From: Argyresthia goedartella | Taxonomy: Eukaryota; Arthropoda; Insecta; Lepidoptera; Argyresthiidae | NCBI GenBank assembly: GCA_949825045.1 | Contig: OX463815.1 | Span: 17,229,231 to 17,293,230, forward strand | DNA: 64,000 bases | Direction: 5' to 3' | Shown: positions 23,905-36,469 of the stretch, one piece after another | Layout of the letters: each line of letters begins with the position of its first letter | Position numbering within the stretch: position 1 is the stretch's first letter | The notes under the pieces: generated by a model | What the model was told of the DNA's origin: nothing | The model's database searches: none | The model's input: the letters and a program-made list of their open reading frames with translations, nothing else | Made by a program: the position numbers and the translations under genes

Positions 23905-24952
23905 ATGGTAAACGTAGTAGTGTCAACTCCTCTTATTTGCCACAAATAATTGTTCTCACTTTTACAATAAATACATTTTGGTAACATAATATTTCAGTTG
24001 CTGGGATGGCTGTGCTTAATCGCAGTGTATTATTCGGTTGCTTTACCATTGAATAATCATATGATGTGGGTGTAAAAACAGTTAATAATTTATTGTCATT
24101 ATATCTTTATCAATTTATTAGTTATCATCAATTTATGTTCACAGAGGCAACCCTGATGAGAGAGGGTGGGAAAATATGACAAGGTAGGTTTTAATACAAT
24201 TAAAAAAATGAACAACGTGTTTCGCATTTCAGGATTTATAGATAGCCCAATATATGTTTAGAGGATCTAAAAGTGATTCAGCTTACATTAATTTCTATGA
24301 TCGTTTGGTATGCTGTGAGTATGACAAAAATAAGTTTTCGACCTCTAAAGTGGGGGGTCGACTTTTGGTGGCCAAAACCCTTGTAATTTTTGGCCTTATT
24401 TCGTTTGTAAAATTAATATAAGGGAAACCCCCTATATATTAGGCTAAGATACATATTTTTTTAATTTAAGTGTCTCCAATAATGCTATACTTCTATAGGC
24501 TAATGCGACAAGGTGCGTTTATTTTAAAGTTAACTTCTGAAGCTGATGGCTGTTAACTGCTATTGTGAAATTACAGAAACTACGAATATCCAAAGAGTCA
24601 CTCTGAAAAAAAAAACCTACGAGCGGTACTCATAATAGATAATGAATCGCAAGAAGATGACGTCACACTAAAACCCACCGGTATCATAGCAAACGGAAGC
24701 CGCCTTACCGGAGATCTGCCCATACTGAGACAAAGTAACAGAGACGTCAATGTCAAGAATTATCAAAAGAAAATAAAAAGCCTCTTGTACCAAGAATATA
24801 ATGACGATGGGACGATAAGGCAACAAATTATGATGAAAAATCTTAATGACGTCAAAAAGTTCTTTGACTTGTTTATATCACCAGTAGTTTGTTTGGTAGA
24901 GTGCCCTGAATTTCAGAATCGGAATCGGACTAAACTGATAGAGAATGTTTAA
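23905..24952 (+). CDS. Unrecognised secreted protein with cuticle-cluster gene structure (4 exons, 163 aa)
   Basis: Exons: 23905-23907 (only the ATG), 23998-24071, 24145-24183 and 24577-24952. Donors are GTAAAC, GTAAAA and GTAGGT; acceptors are TTTCAG, CACAG and TTACAG. The coding length is 492 nt and the frame is kept throughout. The protein starts MLLGWLCLIAVYYSVALP, a clear signal peptide, so it is secreted. The mature part is polar, with NYEYPKSHSEKKN, VTLKPTGIIANGSRLTGDLP, NYQKKIKSLLYQEYNDDG and VKKFFDLFISPVVCLVECPEF (two Cys four residues apart). No RR domain or other family was recognised. Exons 2 plus 3 total 113 nt and end in phase 2, exactly like exon 2 of the RR-1 gene at 34139. 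It may be a cluster member that lost the RR domain (inference). The GTAAAA donor is the weakest junction. Confidence 0.68.
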
Positions 24953-25618
24953 AAAGACATTATTATTGAAACTAACAATAATATACTTCTAACAAAACAA
25001 ACGTAAACAGAAAAACTTGTTTCTCCAATTTTATTATTCCCAATTATGAAATCAAATACCATATACAAAAACAAAGATAGCGTCACGCTTTTTTCCGTAC
25101 GGAAATACATAGTTGCGCTCGAAAGTTTATAGGCATTGAAATCAGAAGAAAAGCTATGGTATCTATGTTTGGGAGGTGTGAGAAACTTTCATAAGGATAA
25201 ACATATCAAGTCTCCTCCAAAGAAAGATCATCAGGAACACAACAACATGTACACTTTGGGTAATGGGTAATTATTCATCAAGAAATATTTTCAAAGCTTA
25301 TGGACATCATATTGATCTACGTCTTGTCGTGTAACTATACGAACCTAACCAGAACCTAACAGAAAACAACCAGAATAAAATTTAGTAGTAACAGTTTATT
25401 AGTTATTTACAATGAAGACTATAAAAAAATGATACGAAGATGAGGATGGATGAGATGAGAACAGGTTTTTTATAAAACACAGGTTAAGTAAAAAGAAAGG
25501 GAAGCGGAGGACACGGAGAGTAGGAGACCGGAGGGGTTAATGACCAGGATGCAGGTGTATTTGTTGTTGTAGATGTTGTTGAAATCGTCGATGTAGGTAG
25601 CGGGCGTACTTGTAGTTA
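24953..25618. other. Intergenic, AT-rich
   Basis: 3' flank of the secreted-protein gene. A SINE-like phrase (AGATAGCGTCACGCTTTTTT) lies at about 25075-25094. Nothing else was seen. Confidence 0.35.
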
Positions 25619-25797
25619 CGGCTCGCAGGCTCCCGTTGTAGGATCGGCTCGCAGGATCACGTTGTAGGAGCGGCTCGCAGGATCCCGTTGTAGGAACGGC
25701 TCGCAGGATCCCGTTTGTAGGAACGGCTCGCAGGATCGTGTTTGTATGAACGGCTCGCAGGATCGTGTTTGAAGGAACGGCTTGCAGGATCCCGGGG
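25619..25797. repeat. Minisatellite, seven 26-27 bp units
   Basis: Units beginning CGGCTCGCAGGATCCCGT start at 25619, 25645, 25671, 25697, 25724, 25751 and 25778. The first four spacings are 26 bp or nearly so and the later ones 27 bp, reflecting one added T. The array runs into a 10-bp inverted repeat (ATCCCGGGGT at 25789-25798, ACCCCGGGAT at 25805-25814). Confidence 0.92.
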
Positions 25798-25814
25798 TAG
25801 TGCGACCCCGGGAT

Positions 25815-26814
25815 AAGGCCTTTAGGTGTTACTTCTAGTTCAGAAGCTGACGTGAGACTCCAGAATTTCAGAAATGTTCCGTTCTTATACCCTTTGTGGA
25901 GAGTTCTAAAAATTATTTAAATTAAACGTAATTTTTGTGAGTGGCCAAGAGAGAAAAAGTATTTTTGTAAAAGTATTGAAGCAAACATATCAGACCGCTA
26001 ACGAGTTTGAATGGACATTGCCATGACAACCAGATAAACAACGGCATCAACAGATGTCAAACTTTAGTTTCAGGCTCGTAATACGGTAAACAACAAGAAA
26101 ACCATGAAGTAAATGAAGTAACAATGAATATAAAAGGTAGCGCACCAGCGCGCACGAAGCCCGAGATTGCAGAGTTTCGGAGAAAGCCATATACAAGGTC
26201 ACCAAAGGTAAACCCCTTCGCTATCGATTTAGAAGTGCTGATAGTGTAAAAATACAAAGCGAAAATGATTTGTTAATGTGTTCTTATGGTTTAAAACGTT
26301 ACAGGGTCCTATGAAAATAAAGGTGATACCAAATATCAGACTGTACAGCTCAGCAAGCATCCAGCTGAAAAGCATGAAAGCATGAAAAGCAAGAATAGCA
26401 TGTAAGTAGCATAACACTACAGTCTCTATAGATTGATCTATTAATATTTCTGCATCACATTATTAAAACCTACATAGTAGGCGTCAGAAGGAAATACAAC
26501 ATACCGTAGAGTTTCTAGCAGGTGGATCACGTTGGGCGTCAGAGCTAAACATTGAAATCTTAATTTTATCCATCCATGACTTATGTAAATAATAACATTG
26601 ATTTATCAAACATTTATATAAAAAAATAATATTTTATGTAGTCAGAATAGGAGCGAAAGCACAATGAAATTAGTTATCATATTAAACTAAGCCTTAAAGT
26701 TCAGCAGTTATTAGTTAACTCTACTAACACGTACTCTCTGATGTAGTCGCAACTGCAAGATCAGTCAAGGAACCTACACTTATATTATGCTCAATATCTC
26801 CTGCACTAAAACGC
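25815..26814. other. Intergenic
   Basis: No coding region was supported. The minus strand has a TATAAGAACGG phrase near 25900 that could be an LTR promoter next to the minisatellite, but no LTR ends were identified. Confidence 0.35.
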
Positions 26815-27112
26815 CGTAAAGCCCCCTGTCTGAAACCCATTGTTTTCACGCCTGCTTCTCACACAGGCGATGCAGGTTTGATTCCTGACCATGAGATAAT
26901 TAATTTATCTTAAGTACTCATTATCGGTCGTTTTAACGTTGATGGTAAACATCGTGAGGAAACTTTCATTACTCCATAGCTGCAGAGTTGGGCTAGTCCC
27001 CTGTCACGCAAAATGGGGTATTGTATAACTGGCTCAACGTGGGCACAATTGTGCCTCTGCCACCCCGTATGGGAAAAGGCGTGACGTTATGTTATGTTAA
27101 GTTCTTTTATAA
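26815..27112 (+). mobile_element. tRNA-derived SINE, full-length-like copy
   Basis: The tRNA-like head has a B-box (GCAGGTTTGATTCCTG, 26871-26886). The body includes CATCGTGAGGAAACTTTCAT and TCCCCTGTCACGCAAAATGG. The 3' end has AAAAGGCGTGACGTTATGTT with a short GTTAT-repeat tail. Related pieces lie at 8.3, 14.9-15.1, 17.4 and 35.4 kb. Confidence 0.75.
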
Positions 27113-28082
27113 ATGTCGAAACTATTGAACGACCGATCAATTGTCATGGTTGTGCTATTACTCTGAAAACGTTGCTTCATGTTTAAAAAATCTCAAACAG
27201 TCATTTATTCAATCAAGCGTTGCTCGGAGGACGCTGGCTTGGGCAGACGTGTCGCAATGTAATCTCTCAGTAAAATCATCTTGAATGGACGATGACGCGG
27301 TCGTTCATATCATTTCATGTATTCTCAGTGTAATCTCAGTTTCTCAACGCAAAGTGCGTAGTTGATTAGTCATTACTGAATAGTGTTTCAGTAAATTAAA
27401 GTCTAATCGTGTAAACCACGTAAGTGTTTACCTTCGAAAATCTCCAACCCATATCATCGTCAACCCTTAGCTTCGTCAACCATCATCAGCTCTTTGGTAG
27501 GGTGGTCAATTTCTTCCGAGTACGGATGTGCTGGCCCAGCTTTACCCTCTCCCAATCGCCGCTGACGATCAGGTCTGACTGGCATTGGACCTCGCTGCTG
27601 TTCCCACGCGTGGCATTGAGACGGAGCGGCGCGCATCATCCAGTTGGGGTTCAGCATCGGGTATCCGAGGTGATACCTACCCCTGCAGTTCATAGAATCA
27701 TTAATGGTGGCCTATTCGGGGAAAGGCTGCCAAATCCACTTAGAAACTAGATAAATAGCCAACTTATGTGTAAATAATGTTTGTCTTACTTAAATACAAC
27801 TTGCTATGTATAAAGCATTTAATTTATGTTATGACTACGACCCTGTCATAACTAGTACGAAATAGGTTCCTTGTGTAGTATTTAGTAGTAATACCAATAA
27901 TACCAGTAGTAATACAAATAATACTGGTGTATATTTTTTTTACAAATACCGACAAACTAGCCCTTACATAGCCGCCACTTAAAAAATACCCATCAGAACA
28001 TGCAGTGGATAACTGGCAATAATTTATTAATAATTCTGACACAGATGTTATCTGTATTACAGAACACTGATAAAAGGAAAAT
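27113..28082. other. Intergenic with an unassigned open frame
   Basis: Positions 27424-27750 (+) and 27460-27693 (-) are both open and locally GC-rich. Neither translation matches a family I recognise and neither has splice or promoter support. It may be an old TE fragment. Confidence 0.3.
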
Positions 28083-29290
28083 GTGAAACACAGCAAACTT
28101 GTACCTCTGTTCAAGTCGGGAAATAAGGGAGATCCTTCAACTTTCAGGTCAATATCTGTACGGCTAGCACGAAGTGAAATATTTGAAAAGATTGAACTTA
28201 ATCAAATGCTAACACTTCAACCGTACAAACAATACGGTGTCGATTTACCCCAAATCAACTACAGATGCAGGAATTACACTTATATCTCAATTTTTCTCCG
28301 CACAGGATGCTATAGACGATTTTTGCAATCTGTTGATTGTGTTAATCATGATACGCTACTAATGAAATTAAATCATTGGGGAGTTAGAAATAAAGCGTTT
28401 GATCTACTAAGATCATACTTAAGCGAAAAAAGGCAGTTCATCAACGGCGTTAAATCTGATTGATCGGATGTAAACACACAAGTTACCTACCACTTTCTTA
28501 TTCCTGGTATATATTGACGATCTGCCTTATATGGTGATGAAATTGACTGACATACTGTTGTTTGCAGATGATACTTCAATGGTCATCAAAATTGGAAGAC
28601 AAAAGAAGATCATGATTATGTAAATGATGTATTGTCTTTAAGATTGAACAGGTTCACAATTTAATTAATTGGTAAAATCAAATGCATCTAATTCTCACTT
28701 CCAGACGTCAGGCAAGTTGAGACCAATTTAGCGTTAGACAGCAACACGTAAGAATAAAAAAATGATTCTTGGAATAACCATTGATAGCGAATTGCACACA
28801 CATAGATAATTAGCTGGTAGATTAAGTTCTGCGGCTTACGCTGTTAGAAATCTCAGACAAAACACGGATGTGGCTAAAGTCAGGCTATGTAGTCTTTTTT
28901 AGCTAGGCTATATAGTCTTTTTTAGCTACGGGAAAGTAGCGGATATTAAAATTCTTTTTATATAACAGAAAAGAGATATTCGAGAAAAGATATATAAGAG
29001 AACTTTTTATAAAATTGACATACTAACTGTAGCTAGTCAAGTTATTTTCGAAAATATAATGTATGTACACAAGAACCTTACATAATTTTCTAAAATTAGC
29101 AAAGTTGTAATGTTTATGACAGCCTAGTTGCACCACGGTTTAGACATGCGAAAGTGAACAATTCTTTCAAGGGTAAGTGCATTCTCTACTATAACAAGAT
29201 ACCTCTGGAGATTTTGCTATTTGAGGAATTTAAATCCCATGTAAAAACGACTTTATTTAAAAATGTCATTTATGAAATGTAGAACATTTT
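28083..29290 (+). pseudogene. Degraded LINE reverse transcriptase
   Basis: The first block (28083-28463) has HSKLVPLFKSGNKGDPSTFR, the motif-A remnant SVDCVNHDTLLMKLNHWG and LRSYLSEKRQFI. After frameshifts come IYIDDLPYMVMKLTDILL and motif C FADDTSMVIK at 28561-28590, then FPDVRQVETNLAL. The C-terminal LINE pattern YNKIPLEILLFEEFKSHVK lies at about 29190-29250. It is the same family as the minus-strand relic at 2565-3240. Confidence 0.8.
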
Positions 29291-29732
29291 AATATCCAAG
29301 ACTCGCTGTTAATAATTTTTTATAATTGATTCCTCCATATTATGTTCATTATTTAATATTTTAATGTGTATTAATTAGTTAAAAATACCAATTTTAAAAG
29401 AGATAAGTCAATCTTTTATAATGTCTTTATTGCACATAAATGATATAAAAAGAGTTACATAATAATAGTGTACAAGGGCGAGTCTGTCTGTGGGAGTTTC
29501 TTCCCCCTCTCCTCCAGAGGACAAAAAAGAAGAGAAGAGGACGAAAAATAACGTTTACTCAGTAAATGTAAATGCCTACGGTAATAAAGAAATTTTGATT
29601 TCATTTGATTGCTCAGCGAAATATAAGGGGTGTCAAACATAAGGGAAAACTATTAGTCACAAGTTCATAGGTTATCGCCTGACCTGACTGAAATCTATTT
29701 CATGTGTAAAAAAATATAAAAATTCAGTTTCA
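29291..29732. other. Intergenic, 3' flank of the RR-less gene
   Basis: AT-rich. TCAATCTTTTATAATGTC near 29409 could be another element end. No gene was seen. Confidence 0.3.
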
Positions 29733-32157
29733 TTATCCAAGGAGAGACGCAGCGACCGCCGGTGGCACTCCCATACGATTCAGAAGATCTTCGTCGTAAT
29801 CGAAAGTTGTCTGAAATAATATATTAAATACCACAATAGTAACATTCAATATTAAAAATTACATACATATTCATGGCTGTAATCACTATAAATAATAGCC
29901 AGTTCTAGATCACGTATGGATTTTACAATCGGTTTTGACAAAAGATCTGGAGCCAGGTGTAACCAGACAAACATACAGTAACATAAGTCAAAGTATAGGT
30001 ACATATCTGATACCTTTATAACACACAGCTACTGATTCTCTCTGTCGTCTAATCTTATGCATTCATTTTAATATCATTCATACGTACAGTTTCAACGTCT
30101 TCGGTAGTTGTACAAATAGCTTCCGTTGTTTCCTCGTTTGCAACATAATTAAAGTTTTCTTGTTTAATATTTACTTCTTCATCTTTATAAACCTGTAAAT
30201 AACAAAGAGGTTAATATTTCATGATACTTATTATAACTCTATCTAAACATCGACTTATGTGTACCTCCTGCAATGTAATTTTTTCGTAAGCTACAGACTG
30301 GTGCTTTGTACTTTGTTACCTAAATTTTATGTATAATTATTAAATCTTACATAGATACCTTATAGATCACTTCTGGTTTTCTTGAGATATCTTCTCTTGG
30401 TTCCTGTTTCGTTGCAAAGTAAGAAACTTTATGTGGTTCATGCCTGTGCATTTCATGTTTCTGATCTTCGAAGCCACTATTGTGGAACTTTGGTAAATGA
30501 AATTTTGGTAGATGACGTGTGAACTCCACTATGGATCTGCTAAAAAATATCACAGTTGTAGGTTTCATCAGTCCCTACATATAATTATAGTTAATTGTTA
30601 TTTTATTCTTATGGAATGAGAAATTCTGCTTTGTCAAATCAACGGTTCTTACTCAACCAATGGTTCCCGAAAGTAGTACTTTGCTTCGGGAAGTGGCGGG
30701 GAAGAATCTAATGACGAGCCTCTTAGGGGACTGCTGAGCACAGCACTGTAGTAGGATAGAAGTACAAGCTGAAATATAAACTTTTGTTAGTATATTACCT
30801 GAGCCTCGGTATTCTCAAAGGCATTTATTTCCTTGATGAAACCCTATTTGACTGCCTGGCAGATAACACACAGCCTAACCCTGTGGATCTAGAGTCACGA
30901 AACTTTGTTCAGGGGTTCCTTATGAATCGTAGGGTAGCACTAAGAGCTTTTTCACATCAACTGTATGCGGGTCCGCAGCAGTCGACGGCAGTTTAAATGC
31001 AAGAACTCTAAGAAGGGATTTGCAAAAGGGAGGGAAATAGAAATTTTACTTCAGTTTTACTACAGGGCTATGGCCAACTTTGTTTAATGTAAGTTTATAA
31101 TCCCGACTTTTTCAGTTTTATTACTGGGGGTCGGATGAAGACCCAGGTGTCACTTATAGAGCAAGTGGTGTTTACTTGTATTTTATTTATGTACTCAGCA
31201 ACCCTATGACCCACCAACCTTGATAAGCAAATATGTAATTGGTGCATAGATTGTTAGTAGACTGAATTAAAATAAATAAATAATGTAAAATTTGTCTCGT
31301 CAAGAATCCGTTACCTTACTTGTTAAGCCTAAAAATTTGTTATTTGATTTCACTGTTGATTTCATAATTACAGTCTTGACAAAATAAAAGGCCCGGTGAC
31401 AGCATCCGTGCATCTCACATAATAAAGTTGAATTTAGTTTGGGCCACGGGGCCTTTTATTTTGTGAAGCCTGTAGGGGACATAAGATACATATACTCGAA
31501 TCTTATGCCCCCTAATTATGAAACTTATGGCGCAGAGAAATTGTCGTATCCCAACGGATTTTTTCTAGTCAACAGAGAAATCAAATAACATATTCTAAGC
31601 TCTAAATAACTGGCGTCATGATATGATGAAATCCTGTTATACAGGCTACAGTTTATGCCATAAAGACAATACATCAACTCCGAGTTATATTCTTCTACAT
31701 CTAACTTCTAGGAAGAAGATAATCACTTATTTAATATCTAGGATGAGTAACTTTTACAACCACCGAGCTACTGCTACTAATTGTATTGTTATTAGTTCTG
31801 ACACATTGAAAGAACCTATTAACCTTTAGACCTATAAAAAAGTGACATACTTAGTTTTGCTGGCCAGTGCCTGCAAAACTAAGTATGTACTACACTTTTT
31901 TTTCTAAACTATGTAAGTTAGAGATTTGAAATAAAAAAACGTTTTATAGAAAAAAATATCAGCTTTCTTCGAAACTATAGAATAAACACAAACTTTTTTC
32001 GAGTCCTTTTTATTTCGAAAGTATAACTTGTTTACTTAAAAAGTTATTGCAATTTTAAAAGTGCGATACTTAGTTTTGCAGGCCAGTGTATTAAGTACAC
32101 ATGTCATGGGTACCTACATCGTGATAATAGGAAGTAAATACTCACCGCTAAAATCAT
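29733..32157 (-). CDS. Secreted cuticle-cluster protein lacking the RR domain (5 exons, 162 aa)
   Basis: Exons on the minus strand: 32157-32146 (MILA), 30768-30653, 30536-30359, 30192-30088 and 29810-29733. Donors are GTGAGT, GTAAGA, GTATCT and GTACGT; all acceptors end in CAG. The coding length is 489 nt with no internal stop. The signal peptide is MILALVLLSYYSAVLSS. Micro-exon 1 and the 116-nt phase-2 exon 2 match the RR-1 genes exactly. Where those have one RR exon, this gene has three. They encode a His/Lys-rich stretch with a direct repeat (LPKFHLPKFH, then KHEMHRHEPHK), an acidic segment (VYKDEEVNIKQENF) and the end GVPPAVAASLLG. That tail is nearly identical to the C-terminus of the RR-1 protein at 40303 (GVPPAVVASLLG). 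It is probably a cuticle-matrix protein without RR-type chitin binding; its function is unknown. Confidence 0.75.
31379..31474. repeat. Small foldback element in intron 1 of the RR-less gene
   Basis: CAAAATAAAAGGCCC (about 31379-31393) is mirrored by GGGGCCTTTTATTTTG (about 31455-31470), leaving a loop of about 60 bp. Confidence 0.7.
31846..32092. mobile_element. MITE-like hairpin repeat
   Basis: CATACTTAGTTTTGC and GCAAAACTAAGTATG form a 15-bp perfect stem at about 31849-31890. The same phrase, GATACTTAGTTTTGCAGGCC, recurs at about 32066-32085. The three copies of one terminal motif suggest a MITE or nested MITEs in intron 1 of the gene 29733-32157. Confidence 0.6.
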
Positions 32158-32322
32158 GGTTATCTTGACTTGGTAAGTAAAACTTCAAAAGATCACAAAA
32201 CTACAGACGTGTCTTACCGGCACTGTTTTCAACTTGTATGAGCTTATGAGGAAGCTTTTGTGTGTCCCGATGTTAATGATAATGACTGGTTATTACGTTT
32301 GCTACGTTAATGCTCAGCACGG

Positions 32323-32330
32323 TTTTTATA
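32323..32330 (-). promoter_or_regulatory. Possible TATA box of the RR-less gene
   Basis: TATAAAAA on the minus strand, about 166 bp upstream of the ATG. This is farther than in the other cluster genes, so the 5' UTR may be longer or this may not be the true box. Confidence 0.35.
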
Positions 32331-34056
32331 AGCAGAAAATTATCTTTAATTTGTAAACATGATTATCTCTGCTTGTGGAAAAATAGTTATAGCGTCATGC
32401 ATGACTTTGGTCATAAATATACAGTTACCTGTATATATGGGTCATGGGTTATGGGATGTTGTATGGGATGAAGATGGGCGAGCTTGCATGAAGAGACTTA
32501 TGAATGTTGACGAAGAGCGAGATGTATGCCAGAATCGTAGCAGGTGGAGGTCTTTGGTCTCTGCCTACCCCTCATCCGGGAAATAAGCGTGAGCATATGT
32601 ATGTATGTATGTAAAGGGTAAGTATAGTATCGCTGATGTACCGTGTGCGCGGCAGCACCCACGTCCTGTCCATTATTGCAGATAGGGTACACTGTCCGAT
32701 CCGGTGTCACTGGGAAAACATTCACATGAGCTCATGACATGAGAGAAAGAGCCCGGTACACTGGTGGCGGATATTCAGCCTTATCCATTGATTCATTTAT
32801 GTATTTAAACTCATGTGCTGTGTGGTATAGTGCGTATGTAGCTTAACGTTTTATTAGTTTTGTCCCCGAAGCGTAGCAACTATGCCTATGTAGTAATGAC
32901 GATTTATAAGTTTGAAAACTAATACGAAATTGAAATAAAAATTATATGTATATGAAAAATATAAACTCGAAATTGTGAGAACAGTACCATCGCCAACGCG
33001 TAGATCTACTAACCCTTGCAGTGGGACTGCGATATCAACTCAAATAAAGAATCGTCGGAAACGTATAAAAACCAGCCTCACCTATAATCAGCTTTTGATG
33101 TTAAGCAGCTTTAGAACCGGCCCAATTCGTATTTACGAAATGGCGTCAACGTAACAGGTGATTTCTTTCAAAGTCAACTTGGCCGAAAAACGAATAAATA
33201 GGTTGCTATAGGTCACTTTCTGTCCCAATACTAAAGTTAGGTTATTTATATTTTATTAGGTCATGACTTTATGTACAACCTGGAGCCGAGCGAGTGGAGC
33301 GAGGCCACCCCATGCTGCAGAGCCAATCTGTCTTGTGTTAATCATTTGCCTAGGCATGTTTAGGCGACTCGTGAAACTTGTTCAGTTATTTGCCCGACGG
33401 AACTTTAGGCATTTGATTGAAAGTCGTCACTCAGTTGACTGCCCAGGCTTTTGACTAAGTACCGAATTTATCCGAGTGACGGCGACATACCCATGCGCAC
33501 TATCGAGTCAATTCAAAATTATGATAAAGCGCCATGTGTTGGGACATAGCAATCCTTCTTTACGTGATTGTGAGTGAAATACTATAAACAATCTCAAGGC
33601 GATAAAAATTTTGTGCTGGTTACAAAGAAATAAAAGCTCAAATCTGAACACTGAAGTTGGTTAAGTACATAATAAGTCGGGATGCAATTTCCAGAAACAT
33701 TGTATGGTGCAGCATAGTTGTATATATATATTTAAAGTGTTAGCTCTGGTGTGCTTACCCCATTCTAATTAATTCAAATTAGGTTTATTATGAAATTCGC
33801 CTTTTTTCGAAACTAAACTGTGTTGTGTTGTAAAATACTGTTAAGATAATTCTGTCACCTCCGCTGAACCTTTGTTAAGAGGTTAATGACCAAGACCTCT
33901 ATCACATAATGTATGTTTAATTTCACCTATTGGTTCACGTTAATCTTGGATATATTACTAAGTAGTGTCTTTTCGACACTTTTGTGGAGTGGTGGTCGGA
34001 TTACTTATTAATCCGGGTAACGTGATGAAACTGATTATTCACATGATTATCTGTGA
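32331..34056. other. Intergenic with a related GA-rich repeat
   Basis: Positions about 33195-33310 (GGTTGCTATAGGTCACTTTC, then GAGCCGAGCGAGTGGAGCGA) match the unit of the 246-bp array at 19173-19920. The rest has no recognisable gene. Confidence 0.45.
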
Positions 34057-34063
34057 TATAAAA
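34057..34063 (+). promoter_or_regulatory. TATA box of the plus-strand cuticle gene
   Basis: TATAAAA, 82 bp upstream of ATG 34139, the same spacing as at the minus-strand gene 40303-41048. Confidence 0.7.
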
Positions 34064-34138
34064 ACTTGAGCAGAACGGCGTAGAGCATATTGCAGGTGAA
34101 ATCGTTCGAGAGCAATCTAGCAAAATCAAATAGTCATT

Positions 34139-36469
34139 ATGCAATTGGTTAGTGGCATGTTATAATTAAGAAATAAAGATCAGTATGTAAAACAAAGTTT
34201 GATTTAATTTCAAAAGTTAAAATGTCTGTTGAACTTAGTAATGATATTAGATTTGTTCAAATTTATAGCAAATCCGTGTGCCAAGCCAAGCTAGCTTTGG
34301 CGAACTCATTTAATCCAATAATTAAGGTTTTATTCAACTAAAAGTGACTCAAGCGTTGTTGTTTTCAGACCGCAGTTTTGTCTTTGGCGCTGATTGCGGG
34401 AGTGGCCGCAGCTCCTGCAAATGATGTCCAGCTCTTGAGATACGACTCAGATAACGACGGTTCAGGAAACTATAGATTCGCGTGAGTTATCATTATATTT
34501 TTGATTGTATTTTTTTAATCCTATTAAGGCTTGAACAAATTGTCAATAATGCATCTTTAGTTTTAATTGTAGGCTTCAGCTAGTTCGCAGAAAAATGTGG
34601 GATAAATATATGTTATTAGAGACTTGCGCTGCAAATACACCTATATAGACTATTTGTTACAGTCATACTACATGTACATAAATGTACACCTTGCTTACAG
34701 TCATACTACATTTACGTACACCTTGCTTTCAATCAGTTTTCTATAAACTTGCACGCAAAATGAGAATTCAAAGTCAAAGTAGTCAAAGTCAAGTCAGTAC
34801 TTTATTACTGTAGATATTTACATATACTTAGCAGACTTTATTTTTTGCCTTCGCTACATTGGACCACTGTGGGAGAAGGCGGGCGTAGAAACTCCCACAG
34901 ATTGATTTTAGATCTCTTTTAAAAATAGGTTGTGCTTAACTAATACAAATATGAGAAAATGAATTGTTAGGATTAATAAGCAGGAATAAATAATTACAAA
35001 ATTATTAACATCAAGGTCTGTGTTGAGCCAGATTAACCCCATACAGTCTTGTCATTTAAGTAATCTTGAACATTGTAATATCCCTTTTTCGACAAAGTCG
35101 CTTTAACATGCTTTTTAAATTGCTGAGACTGATAATATATAAAAAAATTAAAGGTAGCCCATTGACGTCCCCACCGAAGGGCACAGGGATTTACCCGGAT
35201 ACGAGTAAGATTAAGCCATACTCCAAAACGCTGGCACAGAGCGGGTTGATGGAGGGGTTTTACGACCACTACCACGTAGCGATAGTAGCCAGGACCTACA
35301 GCTTAACGTGTCATCCTAAATTGTAGTTAAGATAAATTAATTATCTCATTGGTCAGGATTCGAACCTGCATCTCCTGTATGAGAAGCAAGCTTGAAACCT
35401 AATAGACCACGGAGCTCTTTTAAAAATTAGAACGATTTTTTATTTTTAAAATTTATATTATTTGTCAACTGGCGGAGCCGCGGGGCTCTGCGCTCTGTCT
35501 GATTTGTCTAATGCTCAAGAAATAATTTGTAATAGCAACGACTTATGTTTTTTGACATTTAGTCAGGGCTTGACTGAAACTGAAACTTGTTCCGAATGTT
35601 AAAATATACAATGACTTTCATAAATCGACGGCGGAAGAAGGTACCATACAAAATATCACATATTTTTTTTTATCTACACACGTATCATAAACCCTCTTTA
35701 CTGCGTACGAAAACCGCACGTTACGATCAGCATAATATTAAACTACTTGGTAAAAACTCATTTCTTATCTGAAAAATTACACATTATGACCATAATGTGT
35801 AATTTTTCTACATATTATGACATTCAAATTTCGAACGCCGACGCCCGCCTGCTTGCCGCCCCTAGTTTGTCTGTGAAGTTGGTACTGACATTCAAATTTC
35901 GAACGCCGACGCCCGCCTGCGTGAAGTTGGTACTACAGAACAAGCTAAACAACTGCAGAGCCACAATGCCGGTCAAACATGCGGTTCCTGAACACATCGA
36001 AGAGAGCTTATGATATGTGTGTAGATATAAAAAAAAAAATAGTGTATATAACTGTACATAATTAGGCATTATGTAGCAGTCATATAAACTACTATAATGT
36101 ACCGGATTGAATGAAAATACTTTTTATAATACTTGTCAGCGACTTTTTCTCCGTCGAATAAGCATTAGTCAACTTAAAAACGATTCAAATTGCTTAAAAC
36201 AAAAAATTTAAACAAATCTTTCATTTTTAATCACAAATTGCAGTTACGAGCAATCCAATGGCCAGCGCCATGATGAGCAGGGTGTCCTCCGCAACCCTGG
36301 CACCCAGTCGGAGCTGGTGGCAGTCAAGGGCTCCTATTCCTGGGTCGGACCTGACAGCGTCACCTACACCGTAACTTACACCGCAGACGAGAATGGCTAC
36401 CAGCCTGTCATCCAACAAAGCTCTGGAGGCGCCATACCGGAAGCTGTGGCTAGAGCTTTTCAAGGCTAA
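34139..36469 (+). CDS. Larval cuticle protein, RR-1 class (3 exons, 115 aa)
   Basis: Exons: 34139-34147 (MQL), 34369-34481 and 36244-36469. Splices are GTTAGT/TTTTCAG and GTGAGT/TTGCAG, with phases 0 and 2; the coding length is 348 nt. The signal peptide is about 17 residues, ending LIAGVAAAP. The linker DVQLLRYDSDNDGSGNYRFA leads into YEQSNGQRHDEQG. The RR-1 domain is GSYSWVGPDSVTYTVTYTADENGYQP, with one consensus glycine replaced by Ser. The protein ends GGAIPEAVARAFQG. It is secreted and should bind chitin in flexible larval cuticle. It lies on the opposite strand from its close paralogue at 40303-41048 and has the same 226-nt last exon. Intron 2 (1.76 kb) is filled with repeats. Confidence 0.94.
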